Shown here piece after piece: positions 17,045-25,365 of a stretch of 64,000 nt of DNA; within the stretch, counting starts at the first letter, position 1, and each line of letters begins with the position of its first letter. The stretch spans positions 1 through 64,000 of the forward strand of contig CALRPI020000021.1 of assembly GCA_943370025.1 (NCBI GenBank), written 5' to 3'. The DNA is from JAAUUE01 sp943370025. Lineage in GTDB: Bacteria > Cyanobacteriota > Cyanobacteriia > Cyanobacteriales > JAAUUE01. Made by a program: the position numbers and the translations under genes. Under the pieces are notes generated by a model, which had not been told where the DNA came from, searched no databases, and saw only the letters and a list, made by a program, of their open reading frames with translations.

Positions 17045-17560
17045 ATGACGACAACTATCTATGAAATAGCTAATTTGCCTTTAACAACCCACAGCCAAGA
17101 GAAAAGACTGTTTTCCCTTAGCTACACTTCCACATCAGAATCAGGGATTTTTTTCTATGGAACTCAAAAACTGCAATTTAATTACATTTTTGAGGAAACC
17201 AGGATTACTAATACATTCCCTGATGGCAAAACCAGAAAAACCATTAATCCTATAGCCGATGCAGTACCTTGTAACACATGGATCAATGATTTTGGTGACT
17301 GGCAGATTGCGGGTAATGAAGTATTTTCCTCTGGTTCTAGGGTCGATCGTGACACTGAGGTTGCCAGAAGGTTTATTTATTACTCTGGTTTTGGCTTTGA
17401 TGATAAGACAGGGCTTTGGAAATGTCAATGGAAACAGGAAGACCGACAAGAGGTGTTTAACTCTACTTTTGAATATGTAGAAACTGTAGAACTTGAATTA
17501 AATTTGGCAGATATGATCGGACACTATTTTGAATATAAATATGTAGACATCTCCTCTTGA
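17045..17560 (+). CDS. Hypothetical protein, 171 aa
   Basis: No family recognised. The start at ATG 17045 (MTTTIYEIANLPL) is preferred because the open frame upstream only runs through the 32-bp tandem duplication; an AGGA motif stands a few bases before the ATG. The protein is soluble, rich in aromatic and acidic residues, with beta-strand-like stretches (KLQFNYIFEETRIT, TVELELNLADMIGHYF) and no signal peptide. The broken GUN4 gene follows on the same strand. Confidence 0.65.
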   Translation: MTTTIYEIANLPLTTHSQEKRLFSLSYTSTSESGIFFYGTQKLQFNYIFEETRITNTFPDGKTRKTINPIADAVPCNTWINDFGDWQIAGNEVFSSGSRVDRDTEVARRFIYYSGFGFDDKTGLWKCQWKQEDRQEVFNSTFEYVETVELELNLADMIGHYFEYKYVDISS

Positions 17561-17628
17561 GATATACTTCTTAGCCCTCTTAACAGACTCTCAATTTATT
17601 TGCTAGACTGAAAACCAAATATTGTTTA

Positions 17629-18285
17629 ATGACCTTGACCCTTGTGCAAAAAGCAAGACTTGAATTATTTGGAATCGTTATCGCCGCTATTGCTGCTGCT
17701 GCCGGAGTAATTCAAGCATGGACTGCTTGGAAAGCCTATCAGCAACAAGAGGCTTAGCAACCAGTACCCCAAAATTCACCATCTATTGTCTATATCAGTC
17801 CTTCTCCTGTTCCAGTTGCCACACCAAATTCCCCGGCTGGGGCAAGTTTGGCAAGTGAGGTAGATGAAAATTATACTACCCTCCAAAATTTGTTGAAGGA
17901 GCGAAGATATAAAGAAGCTGACCAAGAGACAAACCGGATGATGTTGTTTGTGGCTCGACGGGTGAAGGAAGGTTGGTTAGATACCAAAGCTATTGATAGT
18001 TTCCCTTGCAAAGACTTACTCACCATTAACCAACTTTGGGCGCAGAATAGCAATGGACGCTTTGGCTTTGGTATCTAGGGACAAGTTTATAATCAGGTTG
18101 GAAACGATTTGGTAAAGTTTGATGACCGAGTGGAATGGCGAGTGAACGGAAATTGGAAAAGTTATGACGAATTGATTTGGGAAATTAGGGCTCCGAAGGC
18201 ACATCTCCCTTATTTAAGGTTGGGGTGGAAGCAACTGGGGGGGTGGTTCTTCTCCGAACCGAGACTTGCAAAATGTAACATATAA
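17629..18285 (+). pseudogene. GUN4-domain protein interrupted by two in-frame TAG codons
   Basis: Read through, the frame gives a 218-codon protein: N-terminal transmembrane helix (ELFGIVIAAIAAAAGVIQAW), Pro/Ser linker, and a GUN4 domain with the diagnostic KEGWLDTKAIDSFPC, LTINQLWAQNSNGRFGFGI, VEWRVNGNW and APKAHLP segments. GUN4 domains bind porphyrins, and fused forms occur in cyanobacterial signalling proteins. TAG codons at 17755-17757 (after the transmembrane helix) and 18076-18078 (inside the domain, where relatives can have Gln) interrupt it. There is no frameshift. TAG is used as a normal stop by many neighbours, so this is most likely a young pseudogene made by two CAG-to-TAG changes. 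Confidence 0.85.
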
Positions 18286-18987
18286 GGCTTACAAGATTTT
18301 TCTTGAGAATTATCAGGGGATTCTTTTCCGTGAATCCGTACGGGTTTTGGGTTTTTGATACCTAGCACTGCGCCCTCTCAAAAGTCCTCCTGAGCTTTTA
18401 CCTCCTGCGTACTACATCACAAAATCTCCCCCGCTATTTTCTGGCTATAGCAATTAGCAAAAATAAACTTCTCCGCCTCCGCCACTCAGTTCCTTGATGA
18501 TTGGAAATCTATTGCTGGTTGAGGATTTCTTAAGGCTGGTTGAGCGAAGTCGAAACCAGCCCCACACCACCGGACTTCGACTTCGCTCAGTCCTCATCTT
18601 GTTCGCTCAATCCTCTTCTACAATACTTCGATTGGTTCTTATCTCGACTGGGTTGCTTGCCTCTTATTCATAATGCCCAATCTATAGAGTTTAAGCCAAT
18701 ATTTCCGAACTGAAGTTTAGACTAAATTCCAAAAGATGGAAGCGCTCTCAAAAGTCGGGAATCTAACCCAAGTCTCCTTATTAATCCCAAAATCCCGCCA
18801 GATTCCCGACTTTTCCTCTTCAAATCTTCTTATCTCTACCAAAAATTCCCGCAGTGAAAATTGTCCTTTCTTCAGGAATTTTCTCGATCGTAAATAGGAA
18901 CACCTGACTACATCGATTACGAGTATAGAATGATTTTTATTCGGTCAGTTTTGACACATGCAGAATACAGCAAGGAGAGATAGAAAA
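18286..18987. other. Gene-poor region
   Basis: Apart from the family D repeat, I find no gene in this ~700-bp stretch. It also contains two inverted AAAAGTCGGGAATCT / AGATTCCCGACTTTT motifs near 18750-18810. A related motif occurs near 41060, so these too are dispersed sequence. Remnants of older genes cannot be excluded. Confidence 0.5.
18523..18595. repeat. Family D palindromic repeat, copy 1
   Basis: A compound repeat: GGCTGGTT-GAGCGAAGTCGA-AACCAGCC hairpin followed by GGACTTCGACTTCGCTCAGTCC. A near-identical copy is at 48110-48183. The GACTTCGCTCAG core also appears singly around 48880-49020, marking it as an interspersed repeat. Confidence 0.8.
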
Positions 18988-19110
18988 ATGACGAGTAGTT
19001 TAAAGATTCCTAGCCGCTATTATATGGACTTATTACTGCATTCCCACCCTGTCCGATCGACAACGAACTGGAATATACAGCTACCCAAACCCAGATCAAC
19101 AAAATTTTAG
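18988..19110 (+). CDS. Possible 40-aa small protein
   Basis: A short frame (MTSSLKIPSRYYMDLLLHSH...) that starts 8 nt after a strong AAGGAG ribosome site. A TATAGAAT-like -10 element lies ~65 bp further upstream. In the neighbouring frame the last 45 bases read ELEYTATQTQINKIL, which looks more protein-like, so this may instead be the frameshifted N-terminal stub of a longer gene. I recognise no family. Confidence 0.3.
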   Translation: MTSSLKIPSRYYMDLLLHSHPVRSTTNWNIQLPKPRSTKF

Positions 19111-19139
19111 TCTAAACTTCTGATTTTAATAACAGCCTC

Positions 19140-20186
19140 TCAGGATTTGCCCACCAAATGTTTTAGCTCATGGGGAGGAATTGCACCATATTCGGTGATA
19201 ATTGCGGCAATTAAATTGGCAGGTGTGACATCAAAGGCGGGGTTATAAAACTCCACTCCAGAAGGACAAATAACGGTATCGCCGACTTGGGAAACCTCTT
19301 GGCTATCTCGCTCTTCAATGGGAATTTCTTGCCCAGAAGAGATCGCAAAATCCACCGTAGATAAGGGAGCCGCTACGAAGAAAGGCACATTATGCGCCTT
19401 CGCAATCAGCGCCACACTGTAGGTTCCAATTTTATTCGCCGCATCACCATTAGCAGCAATGCGATCGGCACCCACCACCACCGCATCGATCATCCCCCGC
19501 TGCATACAGTGAGCTGCCATACCATCGGTCAACAAAGTTACGGGAATTCCCTCTTGGACGCATTCCCAAGTAGTTAATTTTGCTCCTTGCAACCGGGGAC
19601 GGGTTTCATCGGCGTAGACTCTTGCTAATCTACCCGCGCTCCATGCCGATCGCACCACCCCTAAGGCTGTGCCATAGCCAGCAGTAGCTAAAGCACCAGC
19701 ATTGCAATGGGTGAGAATATTTAATTTTTCTGGACTAGCAGGCAGGGCAGCTAAACCATGATCGCCAATTAATTGACAGGTTTTCAGGTCATCGGCTTGA
19801 ATTGCTTGGGCAGTAGTTAATAAAATAGCTTTAATCTCCTCCACCGTGCCCGCTGTATTTTGGGCAGTGCGAACCATCCGATCGATCGCCCAGAACAGAT
19901 TCACCGCCGTGGGACGGGTCTGCCGCAGCATGATAGCGATGGTTTCTAATTCTGCTAGGAATTGCTGGTGATTGCCTGTCGTGATTTCCCTTGCCCCCAA
20001 ATACATCCCGTAGGCTGCTGCCACGCCGATCGCTGGCGCACCCCGGACAATCATGGTTTTAATTGCCTCTGCCATGGCGATCGCCGTGGTAATTGGGACT
20101 ACGGTATACTTGCTAGGTAATAAGGTCTGGTCAATTAAGAGAACATGGTCTTCCTGCCAAATTACGGGATAAATGGGATTAGTCAT
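19140..20186 (-). CDS. mtnA: S-methyl-5-thioribose-1-phosphate isomerase
   Basis: A 348-aa aldose-ketose isomerase of the methionine salvage pathway, converting methylthioribose-1-phosphate to methylthioribulose-1-phosphate. The eIF2B-like family signature is present (RGAPAIGVAAAYG, THCNAGALATAGYGTALG, VVVGADRIAANGD), with the catalytic Cys161 and Asp241. Length is normal. Other salvage genes (mtnB, mtnC, mtnP) are not in the window. A family B element lies between its start and the divergent moeA. Confidence 0.96.
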   Translation of the reverse strand: MTNPIYPVIWQEDHVLLIDQTLLPSKYTVVPITTAIAMAEAIKTMIVRGAPAIGVAAAYGMYLGAREITTGNHQQFLAELETIAIMLRQTRPTAVNLFWAIDRMVRTAQNTAGTVEEIKAILLTTAQAIQADDLKTCQLIGDHGLAALPASPEKLNILTHCNAGALATAGYGTALGVVRSAWSAGRLARVYADETRPRLQGAKLTTWECVQEGIPVTLLTDGMAAHCMQRGMIDAVVVGADRIAANGDAANKIGTYSVALIAKAHNVPFFVAAPLSTVDFAISSGQEIPIEERDSQEVSQVGDTVICPSGVEFYNPAFDVTPANLIAAIITEYGAIPPHELKHLVGKS

Positions 20187-20223
20187 ATTTGTTTATATAG
20201 GTTGATTTGAATTAGTTTACATT

Positions 20224-20321
20224 AGGACTTACTTACTGCAATCGAATCATTTAGGGTTTTGGAAGTTTTTGCGGGCTGAGCAAAGTTGAAGCCCGCAAAA
20301 ACTTCCAAATAGCCAAGTCCT
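20224..20321. mobile_element. Palindromic MITE, family B copy 1
   Basis: About 98 bp with ends AGGACTTACTTACTGC / AAGTCCT and an inner inverted repeat GGAAGTTTTTGCGGGCT / AGCCCGCAAAAACTTCC. Related copies at 33729-33819 and 50526-50623 share the terminal AGGACTTACGCA. It lies in the shared promoter region of mtnA and moeA. Confidence 0.75.
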
Positions 20322-20345
20322 GTACATAAAAAAGGTAAAGGAAAA

Positions 20346-21635
20346 ATGCTACCAGTTAATGCTGCCGAAGCAATCATTTTTGATTTAGTCCCCGCCTTCG
20401 ATCGCCTAATCGATGACCCCAATTCTCCGGGAACAGATTCTTTAGTGGAAATAGTTGATCTCCTTGCCAGTGCTGGGCGGATCTTGGCAGCCCCAGTCAC
20501 GGGCAAGCTGGATGTTCCCCACTGGGATAACTCCGCTATGGATGGCTATGCGGTGCATTATGCCGACGTGGAACACTGTAGCCCCCAGCAGCCAGTGGTT
20601 TTGAAAGTTGTCGAAGAAATTCCCGCCGGAAAAGTCCCCCAAGTAGTGGTGCAGCGGGGAGAAGCCGCCCGAATATTTACTGGCAGCATGGTTCCAGAAG
20701 GGGCAGATGCGATCATCATTCAAGAAGCCACCCAGCAGGATGAGGGGGACGATCCTAGTGAACCAGCTATTTGGGTACTAGAAGCGCCTAATGCTAGGGA
20801 GTTTATTCGTCGTCAAGGGGCTTTCTATCAAGCCGGGGAAAACTTGTTAGAGGCGGGGATCAAAATATTAGCCCCAGAAGTGGCTATTTTAGCCGCAGTG
20901 CAATGTACGCAAATTCCTGTTTATCGCCCTGTGAAAGTGGCGATTCTCTCCACAGGAGACGAGTTAGTGATTCCTGATCAAGTTTTACAACCGGGGCAGA
21001 TTGTTGATTCTAATCAGTATGCCCTCGCCGCCCTAGTCCAACAAGCCGGAGCAATCCCGATCCGATTGGGGATCATTCCCGATCGCCCAGACCTGCTGCG
21101 GGAAGCGATCGCCCAAGCCGTGGCTGAAGCTGATATTGTCCTATCTACCGGGGGAGTTTCTGTTGGGGATTACGATTATATCGATCGACTACTCACAGAG
21201 CTAGGGGCAACAATTCATGTTAATTCCATTGCCATTAAACCCGGCAAACCCCTAACTGTCGCTACTTTTGTCGCAGAACCGAAACCAGTCATCTATTTTG
21301 GCATTCCCGGTAATCCCGCCTCTGCCTTGGTCAGCTTCTGGCGCTTTGTCCAACCGGTGATCAAAAAAATGTCTGGCTTGGCTGATGGTTGGCAGCCCCA
21401 GTGGGTAGAAGCTCACACCCAGCAAAACCTGCGATCCGATGGCAATCGAGAATCTTATCTCTGGGGCAGGGTGCATATCTACGAAGGGCAGTATCAATTC
21501 ACCCCGGCTGGTGGTAGCCATAGTTCAGGGAATTTAATTAATCTCTCCCAAACAAATGCCTTGGCGGTAGTGGCGATCGGGACTACCCTAATCCCCGCCG
21601 GAGCCTCTGTCCGAGTCCTCCTCACCCAAGATTAA
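20346..21635 (+). CDS. moeA: Molybdopterin molybdenumtransferase MoeA
   Basis: A 429-aa protein of normal MoeA length. It shows the N-terminal DVPHWDNSAMDGYAV motif, IFTGSMVPEGADAI, the central MoCF-biosynthesis domain (STGDELV, STGGVSVGDYDYI, KPGKPL, GIPGNPASALVSF) and the C-terminal beta domain. It inserts molybdate into adenylated molybdopterin for enzymes such as nitrate reductase. The 3' end overlaps the convergent methyltransferase gene by 14 bp. Confidence 0.96.
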   Translation: MLPVNAAEAIIFDLVPAFDRLIDDPNSPGTDSLVEIVDLLASAGRILAAPVTGKLDVPHWDNSAMDGYAVHYADVEHCSPQQPVVLKVVEEIPAGKVPQVVVQRGEAARIFTGSMVPEGADAIIIQEATQQDEGDDPSEPAIWVLEAPNAREFIRRQGAFYQAGENLLEAGIKILAPEVAILAAVQCTQIPVYRPVKVAILSTGDELVIPDQVLQPGQIVDSNQYALAALVQQAGAIPIRLGIIPDRPDLLREAIAQAVAEADIVLSTGGVSVGDYDYIDRLLTELGATIHVNSIAIKPGKPLTVATFVAEPKPVIYFGIPGNPASALVSFWRFVQPVIKKMSGLADGWQPQWVEAHTQQNLRSDGNRESYLWGRVHIYEGQYQFTPAGGSHSSGNLINLSQTNALAVVAIGTTLIPAGASVRVLLTQD

Positions 21636-22290
21636 TGGAAGACTGATATAGTCTTGCTTTTACTCTTTTCCAACTAATTTCTTCTAGTAAAAACCAGCTC
21701 CAACTTGGTTTGATTTCTGGACGTTTATGGGGAGTAATAACTAATAAATATTTACTTATTAATCCTAAGTGATAAAGCAATAGTGGCAGTTGGGAAATGG
21801 GGGCTAGATGCAGAGCAAAGCTACAAATAATCAAATCATAATTACTACCTAATAAAACTCCCTGAGAAATATCCATAAAGGTGAATCTTTGAGCAATTCT
21901 CCTAGTCCTTTTTTGATAATTTTCATAGGTAAAAGGATCTATGCCATCAATATTAATGATTTTTATTTTTTCTAAAGCCAGAGTCACTTCTCCACTGCCG
22001 CAGGCTAGATCCATTACTCTGACAAAAGATAAATCTCCGGTTTTACACCAGTTTAAATACCATTTTTGCCAAGCTAATTGTACAATTTCCGCAATAACTA
22101 AATCATGGGGATTACGATAACTACTGCCAAACTTTTTATAGTATTCATCAATGTCATGCTTTATATAGGCATCTCGGATGGATGAGTTCTGACTAACAAT
22201 AGGATGTTGACTTTTATTTACATTTATACAACTTTTATTTAGGTGGTTTTTGTTCATAAATCTCAATAATATTCCCGTGATTATCTTCAT
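21622..22290 (-). CDS. SAM-dependent methyltransferase, substrate unknown
   Basis: A 222-aa class I methyltransferase fold. Motif I DLACGSGE (SAM binding) is followed by an acidic loop (IDGIDPF), a YDLIICSFALHL motif IV region, and a late LLVITPHKRPEI segment. The substrate is not deducible. The gene is more AT-rich than its neighbour and overlaps the 3' end of moeA tail-to-tail. The start at 22290 precedes a second ATG (MNKNHL, 22257), which is also plausible. Confidence 0.78.
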   Translation of the reverse strand: MKIITGILLRFMNKNHLNKSCINVNKSQHPIVSQNSSIRDAYIKHDIDEYYKKFGSSYRNPHDLVIAEIVQLAWQKWYLNWCKTGDLSFVRVMDLACGSGEVTLALEKIKIINIDGIDPFTYENYQKRTRRIAQRFTFMDISQGVLLGSNYDLIICSFALHLAPISQLPLLLYHLGLISKYLLVITPHKRPEIKPSWSWFLLEEISWKRVKARLYQSSINLG

Positions 22291-22690
22291 CCTAAACCTA
22301 GAGCTAGTGCTATACTCATTTATTATAGTAACTATAGCAATTACAAATAATTTACTAGATCAAGTTGCTTCTAGTCAGTGATTTTACCCACTCACCGCAG
22401 GCGGGTGAAATTATTCAGGGTTGTTATATTACTTTAGTATCGAGCCTTGCATGAGTTTTCTAATCCTAAAGATATCCTAGAGAAAAATATAGATAAAGCT
22501 TTTAGAGTAGTATGAAAACTATTGATTTCCTATAGAGCAATCTTAAGGTAAGTTGAGGAGATGAAGTTGAGAGTTTTTCTGGAGTTTTACTTCTGATCAA
22601 AATGTAACTTGATCGGCTCTAATTAAAGATGCTCTGTCTGTAGTTGTAGTAATATATGGCTTGTAATATCTATTCTTTAGGTTCACTGCT
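22291..22690. other. Intergenic region, no gene seen
   Basis: A 400-bp AT-rich gap between divergent genes. It contains one short palindrome (CCCACTCACCGCAGGCGGGTG near 22386) and otherwise nothing I can name; promoters for both neighbours are expected here. Confidence 0.5.
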
Positions 22691-23677
22691 ATGCCCCTGA
22701 CATATTTTGACCAAGCAAAGGTAATGGTGGTAGATGATCACGCTCCTAGCCGTATGACTGCTGCGGCTCTACTCTCAGTAGAGGGCTATGATGTCTTAGA
22801 GGTAGAGAGTGGGATCAAAGCTTTGCGCTTGGTGAATGAGTATGAACCAGATTTGATTCTGATGGATGTGATGATGCCAGAGATGGATGGCTTTGAGGTG
22901 TGCCGCCGTCTCAAGGAAGATGAACACACTCGCCTGACTCCATTGATTTTTGTGACTGCCCTCCATGATAAGAAATCAAGAATTGCTGGGATTAATGTGG
23001 GGGGGGATGATTTTTTGACCAAGCCCTTCGATCGCCTAGAGCTATCCGCTAGAGTTCGGTCTTTAATTAATCAAAAACGTCTCAATGAAGACCTAGATCA
23101 CGCAGAGCAAGTATTATTTTCGATCGCTAAAACTGTAGAAAGTCGAGACCCTGTGACGGGAGACCATTGTGAACGCCTGATGATGTTAGGTAAGGATTTT
23201 GGCGAATACCTCAACCTCTCTCGCATGGCAGTACGCGACCTGATGTGGGGCAGCTATCTGCATGATATTGGCAAAATCGCCATTCCTGATGCCGTGCTGC
23301 TGAAGAAAGGAAGTTTTACTCCTGAAGAAAGACTAATTATGAATCAGCATGTGATCATTGGTGAGCGTATCTGTCAACCCCTAAGGACGATGCGGGGAGT
23401 GATCCCGATTATTCGTCACCACCACGAGCGCTGGGATGGCAGTGGCTATCCTGATGGCTTGGTCGGCAATAATATTCCTATCTTGGCACAGGTATTCCAG
23501 ATTCTGGATATCTACGATGCTCTACGGAGTGAGCGCCCTTACAAAGTTGCCTTGTCTCAATCTCAGGCATTGAAAATTATGCAGGAAGAAGCCGATCGCG
23601 GCTGGCGGAATCCACAACTTGTGGATCAGTTTCAGGATTTTATTAGTCATATTTCCCAGCATGTTAAGGTAGGCTAA
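22691..23677 (+). CDS. Response regulator with HD-GYP phosphodiesterase domain (RpfG-like)
   Basis: A 328-aa two-domain protein. The REC domain (about 10-130) has acidic pair Asp15-Asp16, phosphoacceptor Asp59 (LILMDVMMP) and Lys in TKPF. The HD-GYP domain (about 145-320) has HDIGK (His191-Asp192) and HHERWDGSGYP (243-253), so the catalytic motifs are complete. Such proteins hydrolyse cyclic di-GMP when phosphorylated by a sensor kinase. No histidine kinase gene is adjacent, so it is an orphan regulator. A compact hairpin follows the stop. Confidence 0.94.
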   Translation: MPLTYFDQAKVMVVDDHAPSRMTAAALLSVEGYDVLEVESGIKALRLVNEYEPDLILMDVMMPEMDGFEVCRRLKEDEHTRLTPLIFVTALHDKKSRIAGINVGGDDFLTKPFDRLELSARVRSLINQKRLNEDLDHAEQVLFSIAKTVESRDPVTGDHCERLMMLGKDFGEYLNLSRMAVRDLMWGSYLHDIGKIAIPDAVLLKKGSFTPEERLIMNQHVIIGERICQPLRTMRGVIPIIRHHHERWDGSGYPDGLVGNNIPILAQVFQILDIYDALRSERPYKVALSQSQALKIMQEEADRGWRNPQLVDQFQDFISHISQHVKVG

Positions 23678-23687
23678 TTAAATTCAC

Positions 23688-23713
23688 AAGAACGTGCCGC
23701 GCGGCACATTCTT
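23688..23713. terminator. Bidirectional hairpin terminator
   Basis: Arms AAGAACGTGCCGC / GCGGCACATTCTT meet without a loop between the convergent HD-GYP and ftsE-like genes (stops at 23677 and 23722). It may serve both genes, although U-tracts are short. Confidence 0.6.
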
Positions 23714-23721
23714 ACCTCCGA

Positions 23722-24447
23722 TTATTTTCTGATCCAATATAATTGACCTTCATAGAGATCCATCACTGGTTGGTTGCTCATCCGAATTAGGTTTTGATCG
23801 TGGGTAGTCACAATAACTGTGGCGCCTAAGTCACTCATTTTTTCTAGCAATCTCAGGATTTGTTGCGAATTATCTAAGTCCAAATTACCCGTTGGTTCAT
23901 CAGCCAAAATTAGGGATGGAGTACTGATAATTGCCCGTGCCAAACTAATTCTTTGTTGTTCTCCCCCGGATAGTTGTTTGGGATATTGATCTACCTTGTC
24001 TGCCAAGCCTACTAGTTGCAAAGTGGGAATTAGGCGGCGGCGAATTTCCTGTTTTGCATAACCTTGTGCCCAGAGAACAAAGGCGACATTTTCCCCTACA
24101 GTTCGATTTTCAATTAGTTTATAATCTTGAAAAACTATGCCAATTTTACGACGGATTCTGGCAAGGCGATCGCCCCGGAGTTTCTCTACTGCTACGTCCT
24201 CAAAAATCACCTTTCCACTGGAAGGTTTTTCTGCACCGTAAAGCAATTTAAGTAATGTTGATTTCCCTGCTCCTGATGCCCCAGTAATAAATAAAAATTC
24301 TCCTTGAGTAACGTGGAGATTAATATCCGATAAACAGTGTCTGCCATTGGGATAAACCTTACTGACGCTCTCCAATTTAATAATTGTGGGAGCGGAGTTT
24401 GCTTGAGGTGTTGATGTTTGATGAGGAGGAATTCTCGCTGATTGCAC
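23722..24447 (-). CDS. ftsE: FtsE-like ABC transporter ATPase
   Basis: A 241-aa ABC ATPase. It has Walker A GASGAGKST, Q-loop FQDYKLI, signature LSGGEQQR, Walker B LILADEP and H-loop TTHD. The sequence from KVYPNG onward (GEFLFITGASGAGKS, VFQDYKLI, ENVAFVL) is characteristic of FtsE, which with FtsX regulates peptidoglycan hydrolysis at division. No ftsX is adjacent; it follows the WecG-like gene by 11 bp in an operon. The first ~20 residues are a nonconserved extension. Confidence 0.85.
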   Translation of the reverse strand: MQSARIPPHQTSTPQANSAPTIIKLESVSKVYPNGRHCLSDINLHVTQGEFLFITGASGAGKSTLLKLLYGAEKPSSGKVIFEDVAVEKLRGDRLARIRRKIGIVFQDYKLIENRTVGENVAFVLWAQGYAKQEIRRRLIPTLQLVGLADKVDQYPKQLSGGEQQRISLARAIISTPSLILADEPTGNLDLDNSQQILRLLEKMSDLGATVIVTTHDQNLIRMSNQPVMDLYEGQLYWIRK

Positions 24448-24458
24448 TTTATTATTAG

Positions 24459-25199
24459 CTAATTTTTACTGAATAATGCTCTGAGGGCAAACTTGGGCAG
24501 GGCTGACATGCGCCGCCACCGCCAAGGCTCTTGATAGAGACGATAGAGCCATTCCAAATTATTATTTCTCAACCATCCCGGCGCACGGGTTTTCACTTCT
24601 GCCCAGATATCAAAACTACCACCAACGCCAATCCAGATGGCTTGGGGGCAGAGATGACGATGGCTGGCAATCCATAATTCTTGCCGAGGGACACCCAATC
24701 CTACCAAAATGATTTTGGGTTGGATTTTTGTCAGTTGCTCCAAAAATGCTGGGGTATCTTCTGGAGTCAGGTAGCCGTGCTGGATGGCGGCGATCGCTAA
24801 ACCCGGATATTTTACTTGCAATTTTTCCGCCGCCGTTGCTGCCACTCCCACCGCACCACCATAAAATGCTACTGGATAATCACTTCCCAATTCCCCAGCT
24901 TTTTGTAAGAGAGAGGCGGCAAGTTCAATTCCCGGACAGCGCTGCGATCGTTCCCCTTTTAAGCGCAGATACAAAACCACCCCCGCCCCGTCAGGAATTA
25001 CTAACTCTGCTTCATGAATAATGACATCAAGTTTTGGGTTTTTCTCTGCTTGGATCGCCATCTCGGCATTGAGAGTCACCACCTGTACTCCTTGTCCCTG
25101 TTGCATCCTCTCTACTAACCATTCGGTGTAGTCATCCAACAGATGCACTGGAGAACCCAAGACTAGGAATTTTTTTGGAGGTGTAGCAGAAGTAGTCAT
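24459..25199 (-). CDS. WecG/TagA/CpsF family glycosyltransferase
   Basis: Starting at MTTSATPPKKF (25199) gives a 246-aa enzyme of normal family length; the longer open frame to 25340 adds a nonconserved hydrophobic stretch. The GT26 motifs are present: VTLNAEMA, IPDGAGVV, FYGGAVGVA, LVGLGVPRQELWI and GVGGSFD. The family transfers N-acetylmannosamine-type sugars to lipid-linked intermediates for exopolysaccharide or wall glycan. It lies upstream of ftsE on the same strand and divergent from the haemagglutinin-CHAT gene. Confidence 0.88.
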   Translation of the reverse strand: MTTSATPPKKFLVLGSPVHLLDDYTEWLVERMQQGQGVQVVTLNAEMAIQAEKNPKLDVIIHEAELVIPDGAGVVLYLRLKGERSQRCPGIELAASLLQKAGELGSDYPVAFYGGAVGVAATAAEKLQVKYPGLAIAAIQHGYLTPEDTPAFLEQLTKIQPKIILVGLGVPRQELWIASHRHLCPQAIWIGVGGSFDIWAEVKTRAPGWLRNNNLEWLYRLYQEPWRWRRMSALPKFALRALFSKN

Positions 25200-25365
25200 A
25201 ACAAAATAATCAGAAAACTTATTAAGGCTTATCAAGGAATTAATTATAGCTTTGTGGTGCGTAAGTGCTAGAAAAAAATAAAGCAGCGCTAGCAATTGGA
25301 ACCAGAAGCAAAAACTGGCGGCTATACTGGTGACACCCATTCAGATATGAACCCCGGTTATACCT

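Noticed and set aside
17755..18078. Recoding of TAG as a sense codon
   Set aside because: Many intact genes in the window (hicB, the cyclase, the DUF39 gene, the haemagglutinin-CHAT gene) end with TAG at family-typical positions, so TAG is a normal stop codon here.
18750..18810. AAAAGTCGGGAATCT inverted motifs as an operator
   Set aside because: The same motif appears near 40940-41080 without any shared gene context, so it is treated as dispersed repeat sequence.
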